Source: DATARH01 sp050246595 (GTDB lineage Bacteria > Pseudomonadota > Alphaproteobacteria > ATCC43930 > CGMCC-115725). From it: a stretch of DNA of 24,540 bases. The position numbers and the translations under genes were made by a program. Under the pieces are notes generated by a model. It made no database searches and was not told the DNA's origin. It was given only the letters and a program-made list of their open reading frames with translations. Of this stretch, positions 13,832-21,845 are shown one piece after another (the first letter of the stretch is position 1; each line of letters opens with the position of its first letter). The stretch lies in the NCBI GenBank assembly GCA_050246595.1, contig JBFWVT010000077.1, forward strand, positions 1-24,540. Direction: 5' to 3'.

Positions 13832-16800
13832 ATGGATATACAAGCGATCTTCTTTGACCTGGGCGACACACTGGGCACGCCGGTACTGTCCGTCGATCCC
13901 GTTCATCTGATTGGTTTCACAGTCTTTCCGTTCGTGCCGCCGCTTCTCGCCCGGCTGCGCGAGCATGGGTTTCGCCTCGGCATAATCTCCAATACCGGTG
14001 ACGACGGGGCCCCCGAGGTCGATCGCGTCCTCGACGAGGCCGGGCTTCTCTCCTTTTTCAAAGACGGGCTGCGGATCTACAGCAAGGATGTCGGCCTGGA
14101 AAAGAATTCTCCCGAAATCTTTCATCTTGCAGCCGAGCGGGCCGGCTTGGCGAGCAATATCGCAGCCTTGCTCTTTGTCGGCGAAGACGCGTGCGAGCGC
14201 AGCGTTGCTGCGGCGACGGGGATGCAGGTCGCACCGCATCCGCTGCTGGTGCCGGAGATCCTCGACGGGCAGCCTCTGCGCTTCGTGATCGTAACGGCGC
14301 CGCCGGAAACGCAGCCCGCAGATTTATGCGCAGCCTTGCGCGAGCGCCCGTTTGTGCCGATGCATGTGACTGGGCGTGGCGGCCGGATCGTCTATGGTAT
14401 GACCAGCCAGCGCATGGCTTCCGAACTGATGCACATGCGCTTTGACGTCGACTTCCTGGGCGATCCCGGTCTGCCGGGCCGCGCCGACTTGTTCCTGTTC
14501 CGCGACGATCTCGCCGAAACCACGGGATTGCTCTCGCCCGAAGGCGAGGCCGGTCGGTTTTTCAGCGAACCTCAGAGTGCCGATCTGCTCTTGGCAGCCC
14601 GCACCGAGGGTCTCGTTGTCGCCCTGCCGGCCGGCCGCTCGCCCGGAGAGTTCCATTTCGCGCGCGCAAAACATGGTCACACAATAAAGTTCGTCGGCGA
14701 TCCCTCGCTGCTCGATGCCGCGCCCGTTCCGTCCGCGGGTGCGTCGGCGACGGGCTTTGCCGCTCCGCAGACAGCGATTGCCCGGTCGGAGCCGACCAGT
14801 ATTTCCGTATCACGGATCGCCGATTGCGTGGCCCGCTATTCGGGCGCCGAGCCTCTGGACGCGACCGACCCGGTACTGGTCCGCAGCCGTCACATCGCCG
14901 CGACGGATGACGCCAATGCCAGGGTCGTGCGGGCCCTTGCCCGCGAATTCGCTGCGATCGGACAAGGCGGTCTGGCGGTACGTCTGATCCAGTTCACCCA
15001 TCGCGGCCTGGTTCTGCACAACGTCGAGGCGGAGCTGCCGGGCAGTACGCCCGATCTGGTGCTCGTGACCGCCCACCTCGACTCGACCGCCGGCAATGAT
15101 CCGGGATATGACGAAATCAACAGCCCGGCTCCGGGCGCCGATGATGATGCAAGCGGCGTCGCCGCGGTTTTCGAAATCGCCAGATATATGACCGGCTTGG
15201 CCGCGGCGACACGGCCGGTCCGCACCATTCGTTTCGTGCTGTTCAACGCCGAAGAGGAGGGGCTCATCGGCAGCCGGGTATATGCGCGACAGCAGCGCGC
15301 CGAGGGGCGAACGATCGCCGGCGTCTACCAATTGGATATGATCGGCTACAACAAGCGGCCGCCTGCTGCCTGGGAAATCCATGCCGGCTTCAGCACGTCG
15401 CCGAGCACCGAAGCGCGCTCTCTACAGCTCGCCAACCGGCTGCGCGATATGGCGCTGCAGGTGTCGCCGGCGCTGCATCCGGCGCAGATCTACCACAGCG
15501 CCTCGGCAACAGGTGACCCTGCTGCCGGACGCAGCGATCATGCCTCGTTCCAAGCGTATGGCTACCCGGCGTGTCTCGCGTCCGAAGATTTCTTCGCCGA
15601 TGGCGCGCCAGATGCGCCGGACCCGGATGGAAATCCGCACTATCACCATGCGGGCGATGCCGCGGGCGAAATCGATCCGCGCTATGCTGCCGATATCGCG
15701 CGCGCCATAGCCGGGGCCGCCTGGTTGCTTGCGATGCAGCCGACCGCGTCGGAATCAAGACCGCCGCTCTCTGCATCCTTTGCCGACCCCGCATGGGCGC
15801 GCGGGCGAGGTGATCCCGAGATCGGGCAATCGGCGGCCGGACAGGAATTCGATATCGCCATTGTCGGCGGGGGTGTTGCCGGGATCTATGCCGCTTGGTG
15901 CCTGCGCGAGGCACGGGGCGATCTGCTCGGGCCTCGACTGCGCGAACTCGCCGCGGGCCGCCCCGACGGCAGGCTGCGGGTCGGCCTGTTCGAATATACC
16001 GAACGCATCGGCGGGCGGCTGTTTTCGCTGCACATGCCCGGAGTCCCGGAGGTAGCGGTCGAACTCGGCGGCATGCGCTTTCTCAACTTGCATCGCCGCG
16101 TGGTCGGACTGGTCAAGCGCTTCGGCTTTGAGACCCGGGAGCTGCGGGTCGAGGACTGCCGGGACCGCCACATGTTTTACCTGCGCGGTCAGCACTTCGC
16201 CGGCGCCGATTGGAAACGGCCCTCGTTCACGCCGCCCTATCGGCTTGAGCGCGGCGAGCGCGCCCAATCGCCCGGCGGTCTGCTTGCGGCGGTTGCTCTG
16301 CGCCATGAGGCACTTGTCAGACAGGACCCTGAGCGCTACCGCAACTACGGCTTCTGGAACCTGCTGCTCGACGAGCTCAGCGACCAAGCCTACCGGCTGG
16401 TGCGCGATGCCGGCGGTTACGAGACACTGGTAAACAACTGGAATGCCGCCGAGGCCATTCCGTTTTTGCTCGCTGACTTCCCGCAAGGGGCGCAATATCT
16501 GGCGCTGCGGCACGGCTTCGAACAGCTGCCCCTCAAGCTGAAGGAGCTTTTCGAACAGGCCGGCGGTGAAATCTTTACCGGCCACCGGCTGCACCGCCTC
16601 GACCGCGGAGAAGACGGTTCGATCTCGCTCACCCTGGACCGTGGCGATCCGGCAAAGTTCGGCATGGGCCGGCGTCTGCAGCAGGCGGTGCCGGTACGCG
16701 CCCGTCACGTCGTGCTGGCCGTCGGACGGCGCGCGCTCGAAATGCTGCACCCCGACAGCTTCGTTTTCGACTGTCCGCGTTTCGAGTGCGCCGCGCGCGC

Positions 16801-17428
16801 CGTCCTGCCGCAGCCCGGGTTCAAGATCTTCGCGGCCTACCGTCGACCGTGGTGGAAAAAAGAGCGGGGAATGACGGCCGGCCGGTCGGTGACCGATCTT
16901 CCGGTCAGACAATGCTATTACTGGCATACCAGTCCGAGCGACGGAAACTCGGTGCTGATGGCGAGCTACAATGACGGTGCGTCCACCGAGTTCTGGGCAG
17001 GTCTGATCCGCCAGACGGAGCGCTACAAGCCGCCGCCTCATGCCTGCCCGCCCGGAGTCCCGCTGCCGGACGATCTGCGCGGGTCGGTTGCTCCGGCAGC
17101 TCTGGTTGCCGAATTGCAGGACCAGCTGCGCGAGATGCACGGGCTCGGCAACGTCACGTCGCGCGAGGGTGCCCAGATCGTGGCGCCTTACTATGCCGTG
17201 TTCCGCGACTGGTCGCAGGAGCCGTTCGGAGGCGGATGGCATTTCTGGAAGATCGGCGAAAATGCCGAGCAGGTGAGCCGGTATATGCAGAAACCCTTCG
17301 ACAATGTCCCACTCTACCTCTGCGGTGAGGCGTGGTCGCGCCAGCAGGGCTGGGTGGAAGGCGCGCTCGAAACCGCCGACGGCGTGCTCGAGCGGCAGCT
17401 GCTGCTGCCGCGCCACCCCGACCTTTAA
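13832..17428 (+). CDS. Three-domain fusion: HAD hydrolase - M28 aminopeptidase - FAD amine/L-amino-acid oxidase
   Basis: This 1198-residue protein has no frame break. Residues 1-about 145 are HAD-like: D9-L-G-D-T (Gly11 replaces the usual general-acid Asp), IISNTGDDG, KNSPEIF and LFVGEDACERS. Residues about 150-330 are an unassigned linker domain. Residues about 345-640 are an M28 zinc aminopeptidase close to the Aeromonas/Vibrio leucyl type, with H415-x-D417, GADDDASG (D437-439), NAEEEG (E474 catalytic, E475), D502 in QLDMIGY, SDHASF (568-573) and H605. All di-zinc ligands appear present. Residues about 672-1198 are a flavin amine oxidase, with the dinucleotide motif G679-x-G-x-x-G684, EYTERIGGRLFS, ELGGMRFL, YRRPWWKK and the C-terminal YLCGEAWSRQQGWVEGALETADGVL. 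No signal peptide is present. It probably releases N-terminal amino acids and oxidises them to 2-oxo acids, giving NH3 and H2O2. The next gene starts 25 bp downstream. Confidence 0.88.
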   Translation: MDIQAIFFDLGDTLGTPVLSVDPVHLIGFTVFPFVPPLLARLREHGFRLGIISNTGDDGAPEVDRVLDEAGLLSFFKDGLRIYSKDVGLEKNSPEIFHLAAERAGLASNIAALLFVGEDACERSVAAATGMQVAPHPLLVPEILDGQPLRFVIVTAPPETQPADLCAALRERPFVPMHVTGRGGRIVYGMTSQRMASELMHMRFDVDFLGDPGLPGRADLFLFRDDLAETTGLLSPEGEAGRFFSEPQSADLLLAARTEGLVVALPAGRSPGEFHFARAKHGHTIKFVGDPSLLDAAPVPSAGASATGFAAPQTAIARSEPTSISVSRIADCVARYSGAEPLDATDPVLVRSRHIAATDDANARVVRALAREFAAIGQGGLAVRLIQFTHRGLVLHNVEAELPGSTPDLVLVTAHLDSTAGNDPGYDEINSPAPGADDDASGVAAVFEIARYMTGLAAATRPVRTIRFVLFNAEEEGLIGSRVYARQQRAEGRTIAGVYQLDMIGYNKRPPAAWEIHAGFSTSPSTEARSLQLANRLRDMALQVSPALHPAQIYHSASATGDPAAGRSDHASFQAYGYPACLASEDFFADGAPDAPDPDGNPHYHHAGDAAGEIDPRYAADIARAIAGAAWLLAMQPTASESRPPLSASFADPAWARGRGDPEIGQSAAGQEFDIAIVGGGVAGIYAAWCLREARGDLLGPRLRELAAGRPDGRLRVGLFEYTERIGGRLFSLHMPGVPEVAVELGGMRFLNLHRRVVGLVKRFGFETRELRVEDCRDRHMFYLRGQHFAGADWKRPSFTPPYRLERGERAQSPGGLLAAVALRHEALVRQDPERYRNYGFWNLLLDELSDQAYRLVRDAGGYETLVNNWNAAEAIPFLLADFPQGAQYLALRHGFEQLPLKLKELFEQAGGEIFTGHRLHRLDRGEDGSISLTLDRGDPAKFGMGRRLQQAVPVRARHVVLAVGRRALEMLHPDSFVFDCPRFECAARAVLPQPGFKIFAAYRRPWWKKERGMTAGRSVTDLPVRQCYYWHTSPSDGNSVLMASYNDGASTEFWAGLIRQTERYKPPPHACPPGVPLPDDLRGSVAPAALVAELQDQLREMHGLGNVTSREGAQIVAPYYAVFRDWSQEPFGGGWHFWKIGENAEQVSRYMQKPFDNVPLYLCGEAWSRQQGWVEGALETADGVLERQLLLPRHPDL

Positions 17429-17453
17429 CTACGGATCGTTGCGGAGTGAGGCC

Positions 17454-19256
17454 ATGCCAGCCAGCTATACGATCGCCGAACACATCGTAAACCGGCTCGC
17501 CGCTCTCGGCGCCGCGCATGTATTCGCGGTCCCCGGAAATTACACGGCGCAGTTCCTGCAGGTTGCCTACGCCTCAGGCAAGCTCGCCTATATCGGAACG
17601 ACCAACGAGATGGAGGCCGGCTACGCCGCCGACGCCTACGCGCGCCTGCGCGGCATCGGGGTGGCGTGCGTCACCTACGGGGTCGGTTCTTTGAGTTTGC
17701 TGAACGCGATCGCGGGCGCTTACGTCGAGCGCTGCCCGGTGGTGCTGATCAACGGGACCGCAAATGCCGATAAAGTCAGGCAGCTGGTCAGCCAGGGGGT
17801 TCTGTTCGCGCATGCGATCGATACGGTGCGGACCGACGCAGCGGCATTCCGCTCCTATACTGCGGCGACCGTTGTGGTGGATCGGCCGCAGGACGCCGCG
17901 AGGCGGATCGATGAAGCGCTTCGCGCCTGCATAACGCACAAACTTCCCGTCTATATCGAGGTGCATGACGACGTTTGGCTGGATCCTTGCGAGCAACCCG
18001 AAAACCCGGACGCGCCCCTGACCCCGTTTGTCCCGGACACCGCGACCGATGCCGATATCGCCGTGGCGACGCTTGCCGCCGTGGAGGATGTGGTACGGCG
18101 GCTGCGGGCGGCGACGAAGCCGGTGCTGTGGGGCGGCGAGGAATTGCAGCGCTATGGCCTTCAGGACGAATTCGAGCGCCTGATCGAGGTCAGCGGATTG
18201 CCGTATACGACGACCCTTCTCGGCAAATCGCTGGTCTCAGAGAACAAGGACACATTCGTCGGGGTCTATGACAGCGTCTTTGCGCCTGCCCGAACCAAGG
18301 CGGCGGTCGAGGAGGCGGATTGCATCCTGGCGCTTGGCACCATCCTGTCTGATTTCTATGGCAAGATCGTCGCCGACCAGTACGACCGTATGGTGCTGGC
18401 CGCGGCCGGCGCGGTGCGCGTCGGACGGTCCGTCTACACCACGGTACCGTTGGATCGCTTTGTTCGGGCGCTGCTGGAGCGCTGGGAATCGGAGAAGGTG
18501 GCCGCCCCGTTCGATCATGAACGGCCCGCCGCGTTTGCCGCGGCGCAACGCCTCGCGAGGCTCGAAGCCGAACAGGCCGATACCGCGTTCGCAGCCGCAA
18601 CCGACACGAAAATCACCTGGGAAGCGTTCTTCGCCTGCCTGCAGCGGTTGCTGACCGACGACATGGTGGTGCTCGCCGATACCAGCCTCGTCCTGTTTCC
18701 GGCCGCCGATCTCGTCATCAAGAGGCGCTCGCATTTTGTTGCACAGACAGCATGGCTGTCGATCGGGTATACGGTCGGCGCGTCGGTCGGCATCAGCGCT
18801 GCGCTGGGCAGCGAGGGGCGCGCCGTGGCGCTGGTCGGCGACGGCGGGTTTCAGACCGTGCCGCAAGCCTTCGCCACCCTGGCCCGGCTCGACACGCGCG
18901 CGATCGTCATTGTCTTCGACAACGGCCTCTACGGGATCGAGCAGTTCCTCGTCGACCGAACCTACTATGAAACGGAAACCCCCGCGGTTTTCTTCAACGA
19001 GCTTGCGCGCTGGGATTATGCCAAGCTTGGGGAGGCGTTAGGAGGCCGTGGTCGGGTTGTCGCAACGACTTGCGGGCTTGAGGCGGCGCTGCGCGAAGCG
19101 CGCGATGCGGCGGATAGCGCGACGCTGATCGCGGTCCCACTGGATCCACGCAAGCTTCCTCGCGAGCTTACCGGAATATTGCCATCGGCATCGTTGTCAG
19201 CTGCGGCCGATCACGCCGCCGTTGCTACCGGTTTCGCCGCCGCCGGCTTCAATTGA
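17454..19256 (+). CDS. ThDP-dependent 2-oxo-acid decarboxylase (indolepyruvate/phenylpyruvate decarboxylase-like)
   Basis: This 600-residue cytoplasmic enzyme of the pyruvate-decarboxylase family should convert 2-oxo acids to aldehydes and CO2. The N-terminal ThDP pyrimidine domain has HVFAVPGN and the catalytic Glu52 in TTNEMEAGYAADAYARL. The His-His pair of classical decarboxylases appears as FAHAID with a single His. The C-terminal ThDP-binding motif is VGDGGFQTVPQAFATLA...FDNGLYGIEQ. The start follows GGAGTGAGG, 25 bp after the fusion gene, so the pair is almost certainly an operon. The context (aminopeptidase plus amino-acid oxidase) makes aromatic or branched 2-oxo acids the best guess. 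A C-C ligase role in the same superfamily is possible. Confidence 0.85.
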   Translation: MPASYTIAEHIVNRLAALGAAHVFAVPGNYTAQFLQVAYASGKLAYIGTTNEMEAGYAADAYARLRGIGVACVTYGVGSLSLLNAIAGAYVERCPVVLINGTANADKVRQLVSQGVLFAHAIDTVRTDAAAFRSYTAATVVVDRPQDAARRIDEALRACITHKLPVYIEVHDDVWLDPCEQPENPDAPLTPFVPDTATDADIAVATLAAVEDVVRRLRAATKPVLWGGEELQRYGLQDEFERLIEVSGLPYTTTLLGKSLVSENKDTFVGVYDSVFAPARTKAAVEEADCILALGTILSDFYGKIVADQYDRMVLAAAGAVRVGRSVYTTVPLDRFVRALLERWESEKVAAPFDHERPAAFAAAQRLARLEAEQADTAFAAATDTKITWEAFFACLQRLLTDDMVVLADTSLVLFPAADLVIKRRSHFVAQTAWLSIGYTVGASVGISAALGSEGRAVALVGDGGFQTVPQAFATLARLDTRAIVIVFDNGLYGIEQFLVDRTYYETETPAVFFNELARWDYAKLGEALGGRGRVVATTCGLEAALREARDAADSATLIAVPLDPRKLPRELTGILPSASLSAAADHAAVATGFAAAGFN

Positions 19257-19376
19257 AACCTTCGGCTTGCTTACGACCTCGTCCCGTATGATTCACTTGC
19301 ACCTGTATAACTCCTATGTCCACCCTATCTAGAAATCGGACGTAAACGGCACCGGCTTCTCGGATCCGAGGCGATT

Positions 19377-19622
19377 ATGACACCCGAAAGTCAGAGCAAG
19401 GCAGCCGAATATCTGAAGGCGCACCCTGAGATCGAAAATCAGATCCGCAACTCAGCGGAATTTGCCAACTGGCGAAAGCAATTCAAAAAACTTGATATTG
19501 ACAACGAAACATATTATGTGCGTGAAGGAAAACCAATGGTTAGCGGCGGCGATACGCTTCTCGATGAATACGAATTGATGCTTGAATGGGCTCAACAGGC
19601 GGGCATTCCTATGCCCAAGTAG
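19377..19622 (+). CDS. 81-residue protein sharing a propeptide-like module with the next protease
   Basis: The protein is small, charged and without signal peptide or membrane segment. Residues about 27-69 align with residues about 25-63 of the metalloprotease encoded 12 bp downstream. The shared pattern is F-x(8)-K-[LV]-D-I-D-x-E-T-Y-Y-V-x-E-G, then GDTLLD. This copy has extra residues (KPMVSG) between EG and GDTLLD. In astacins an FxGD motif in the propeptide places an Asp on the active-site zinc; EGDTLLD resembles it. It could therefore be a trans-acting inhibitor, chaperone or decoy of the protease. The ATG follows GAGGCGATT. Codon use is much more AT-rich than in neighbours, consistent with recent acquisition. 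The role is inference. Confidence 0.75.
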   Translation: MTPESQSKAAEYLKAHPEIENQIRNSAEFANWRKQFKKLDIDNETYYVREGKPMVSGGDTLLDEYELMLEWAQQAGIPMPK

Positions 19623-19634
19623 CGGGAGGAAGAC

Positions 19635-20528
19635 ATGACGACTCAGAGTTTTGCGAAAGCAAGGCTGGACGCGGATGGCGGATTGCGCAACGAACTATTC
19701 AGTGCGCCTCTTTTCGATCGGCTCGAAAAGAGGCTTCAGAAGGTCGATATAGACGGCGAGACGTATTACGTTGCCGAGGGCGACACATTGCTGGACGTTG
19801 ATCAGCTGGCATTCTACGCAAAGCTCCGGCAACAGGAAGACGAGGCGTTTCAGGCTGCGCAATTCGCTTCCGATGCCGGATTGGGTCTTGTGGCGTTGAG
19901 TGAACCCCCGATGAGGGGTCTTCTCGGCATCACGCAGAACGGCAGGATCGTCCGATGGGCGCCGGGTCTTGTCTTGACTTACCGGGTGGCTCGGGACACG
20001 TTTACCAGGCCGGAACGCTACGAGTTGGCGGCTGAGTGCGTGGCAGCCGCGACGACGGCTTGGGAAGAGACCTGCGGCGTCAAATTCGAATACAGACAGG
20101 AACTGGACGCACAGCCTGGCTCCGGTCCGGCCGGGGCCGTATTCTCGGTTCGCGAATTTGACGCGAGCGGCAACTTTATAGCGGCTGCTTTCTTCCCCAA
20201 TGACCCGCCCGTTCGGCGCAGAGTATTGATCGATCCAAGTTTCTACGCCGATGATCTGGGGTTCGATCGGATAGGCGTGTTGCGTCATGAATTAGGTCAC
20301 GTGCTTGGGTTCAGGCACGAGCATATCCGATCCGGCGCCCCGCCGCTTTGTCCTCGGGAGAGGCTCGATGACACGATAGAACTCACGAAGTACGACCCGC
20401 GATCGGTCATGCATTATTTTTGCGGCAAGGTGGGTTCCCGGGATCTCAGGATAACTGACTTGGACCGCGAGGGAGCACAAAAGGTCTATGGGCCACCGCT
20501 GAGTTACACGAAATTCATCGAGGTGTGA
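19635..20528 (+). CDS. Astacin-like (M12A) zinc metalloprotease, intracellular type
   Basis: This 297-residue protein starts after a strong GGGAGGAAGAC site. Its N-terminal module (about 25-63: DIDGETYYVAEGDTLLD, with Asp50) is shared with the preceding 81-residue protein and resembles the astacin propeptide switch. The catalytic domain (about 85-285) has the metzincin zinc motif H218-E219-L-G-H222-VLGFR-H228-E229 and the Met-turn S-V-M259-H-Y261, as in astacins. IDPSFYADD and FRHEHIRSG lie around the active site, and CPRERL and YFCGKVG carry possible disulfide Cys. No secretion signal is visible, although most astacins are secreted. It is the second gene of the protease/caspase cluster, and GC is low at its 5' end. 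Confidence 0.85.
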   Translation: MTTQSFAKARLDADGGLRNELFSAPLFDRLEKRLQKVDIDGETYYVAEGDTLLDVDQLAFYAKLRQQEDEAFQAAQFASDAGLGLVALSEPPMRGLLGITQNGRIVRWAPGLVLTYRVARDTFTRPERYELAAECVAAATTAWEETCGVKFEYRQELDAQPGSGPAGAVFSVREFDASGNFIAAAFFPNDPPVRRRVLIDPSFYADDLGFDRIGVLRHELGHVLGFRHEHIRSGAPPLCPRERLDDTIELTKYDPRSVMHYFCGKVGSRDLRITDLDREGAQKVYGPPLSYTKFIEV

Positions 20529-20586
20529 GGCCGATCCCTGTCTTGGGCAATGCGGGCCGAGCGGCTTGGCTATCGGTGTCGCCGAT

Positions 20587-20612
20587 ATGAGATCAGGGAC
20601 ATGAGATCAGGG
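20587..20612. repeat. 12-bp direct repeat in the gap before the YbaY-like gene
   Basis: ATGAGATCAGGG occurs at 20587-20598 and 20601-20612 with a 14-base period. It lies in the 112-bp gap between the first metalloprotease and the YbaY-like gene. It may be slippage or a binding site; no promoter is obvious. Confidence 0.5.
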
Positions 20613-20640
20613 AGCTGACCGCAGGAAAGGGACAAGCGTC

Positions 20641-20991
20641 GTGGCGGCAGTGATCCTTTCCGGGGAAGTCCGGCTGCCGTCGCCGACCGATCTGAGCGCC
20701 GGGGCGCTGTTGCTGGTCAGGCTGGTAAGCGCTCCCTATGCGGACGCGCCGGGCAAGACCCTGGCCGAGACCGAACGCATGGTATCCGGCGCTTGTGTCA
20801 CGGCGCTGTCATTCGCGCTGCGCGTCAGACCGGACGATCTGCCGTCGGCAGGTCTGCTCTTCGAGGCGGAGCTGCGGCGCGGCGGCGGGTCCCGGCTCCG
20901 GCCCGGCGATTTCTTGTCCACCAGGTCAGTGGCATGGTCGCCCGCGGCCGGCACCCGAGCCATCACAATTCTGCTCGAACCAGTCTCCTAG
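20641..20991 (+). CDS. YbaY/YscW-like β-sandwich protein, no signal peptide
   Basis: This 116-residue protein begins at GTG 20641 after AGGAAAGGGACAAG. Its pattern (V-x-L-[PA]-x(3)-DLSAGALLLVRLVSAPYADAP, then a mid-domain FALRVRPDDLPSAGLLFEAELRR, then GDFLSTRSVAW) matches the β-sandwich YbaY/YscW family, the lipoprotein/T3SS-pilotin-type fold. Family members are usually periplasmic lipoproteins; this one has no lipobox or signal, implying a cytoplasmic form. It sits between the two metalloprotease genes, 47 bp before the second. It may be a chaperone or carrier for one of the cluster proteins. The family match is by pattern only. Confidence 0.5.
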   Translation: MAAVILSGEVRLPSPTDLSAGALLLVRLVSAPYADAPGKTLAETERMVSGACVTALSFALRVRPDDLPSAGLLFEAELRRGGGSRLRPGDFLSTRSVAWSPAAGTRAITILLEPVS

Positions 20992-21038
20992 ACGCCTCGG
21001 GCGAGCACGCGAATAACACAAGCAGAGGAGGAAGCGCC

Positions 21039-21845
21039 ATGTCCGGCGGTTGTGACGAAGGTCTCTTGGGAGGAACCGATATTCGGGCGAGCTGGATAAA
21101 GAACAGCGGTGGTCGCCTGGTCCCGGTGCAGTATACGAATGTTAATAACATTGCAGTGTTCGAGGGGTGCATCATCCTCGGCAGGACCAGGGATCTCGAC
21201 AGGATGCGAGACGTAGTTGCCGAGAACCCGGTACTGCTCGATGACGCCAGCCGTGCGCAGACGCTTGGCGTAGCCATCAAGGGCGCCGGGTATCGCTGGA
21301 AGAACCGCGAAATCCCATACGTAATCGACAATACGCTCGCGGCGCCCGCACGGACGCAGATCGTGCTCGACGCGATCGAGCACTGGCATCGGCACACGCC
21401 GATCAGGCTCAAGAAAAGGCAGTCCGGGGACGATAGCTGGGTGCGGTTTATCGACGGCGGGGGCTGCGCCTCCGCGGTGGGGCGTCAGGGCGGCGAGCAG
21501 CACATCATCCTTGGCGCGGGCTGCAGTGTCGGCAACGCGATCCATGAAATCGGACATGCCGTAGGGCTGTGGCACGAGCAGAGCCGCATCGATCGCGATC
21601 GGTTTATTGAGATCGTCTGGTCGAACATCCGTCCCGAGGCGCGCCACAACTTCTCGCAGCACATCGAGGACGCCGTCGTGCTCGGGAATTACGACCTCGA
21701 GTCGATCATGCACTACGGCTCACGTTTTTTCCCGATCGATCCCACCCAGGATACGATAAAAGTGAAGACGCCGGGTACAGCGATCGGTCAGCGCCAGAAG
21801 CTGAGCGCCGGCGACATCGCCGCGGTGCGGGAGCTGTATCCATGA
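21039..21845 (+). CDS. Astacin-like (M12A) zinc metalloprotease with Cys at the propeptide switch
   Basis: This 268-residue protein starts at ATG 21039 after AGAGGAGGAAGCGCC. The propeptide-like N-terminus (about 1-60) contains VPVQYTNVNNIAVFEGCIILG; at Cys44 astacin propeptides normally have Asp (FxGD). The catalytic domain shows IPYVIDNTL, the zinc motif H169-E170-I-G-H173-AVGLW-H179-E180-QSRIDRDRF and the Met-turn S-I-M224-H-Y226-G, all canonical for M12A. IRLKKR and GCASAVGRQGG precede the active site. No signal peptide is present. The stop overlaps the caspase ATG (ATGA), so the two are translationally coupled. Protease assignment is firm; substrate and trigger are unknown. Confidence 0.92.
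   Translation: MSGGCDEGLLGGTDIRASWIKNSGGRLVPVQYTNVNNIAVFEGCIILGRTRDLDRMRDVVAENPVLLDDASRAQTLGVAIKGAGYRWKNREIPYVIDNTLAAPARTQIVLDAIEHWHRHTPIRLKKRQSGDDSWVRFIDGGGCASAVGRQGGEQHIILGAGCSVGNAIHEIGHAVGLWHEQSRIDRDRFIEIVWSNIRPEARHNFSQHIEDAVVLGNYDLESIMHYGSRFFPIDPTQDTIKVKTPGTAIGQRQKLSAGDIAAVRELYP

Noticed and set aside
15755..17416. 553-residue minus-strand frame opposite the oxidase domain
   Set aside because: The plus-strand fusion shows intact FAD-binding and oxidase motifs throughout; the opposite frame contains no recognisable domain.
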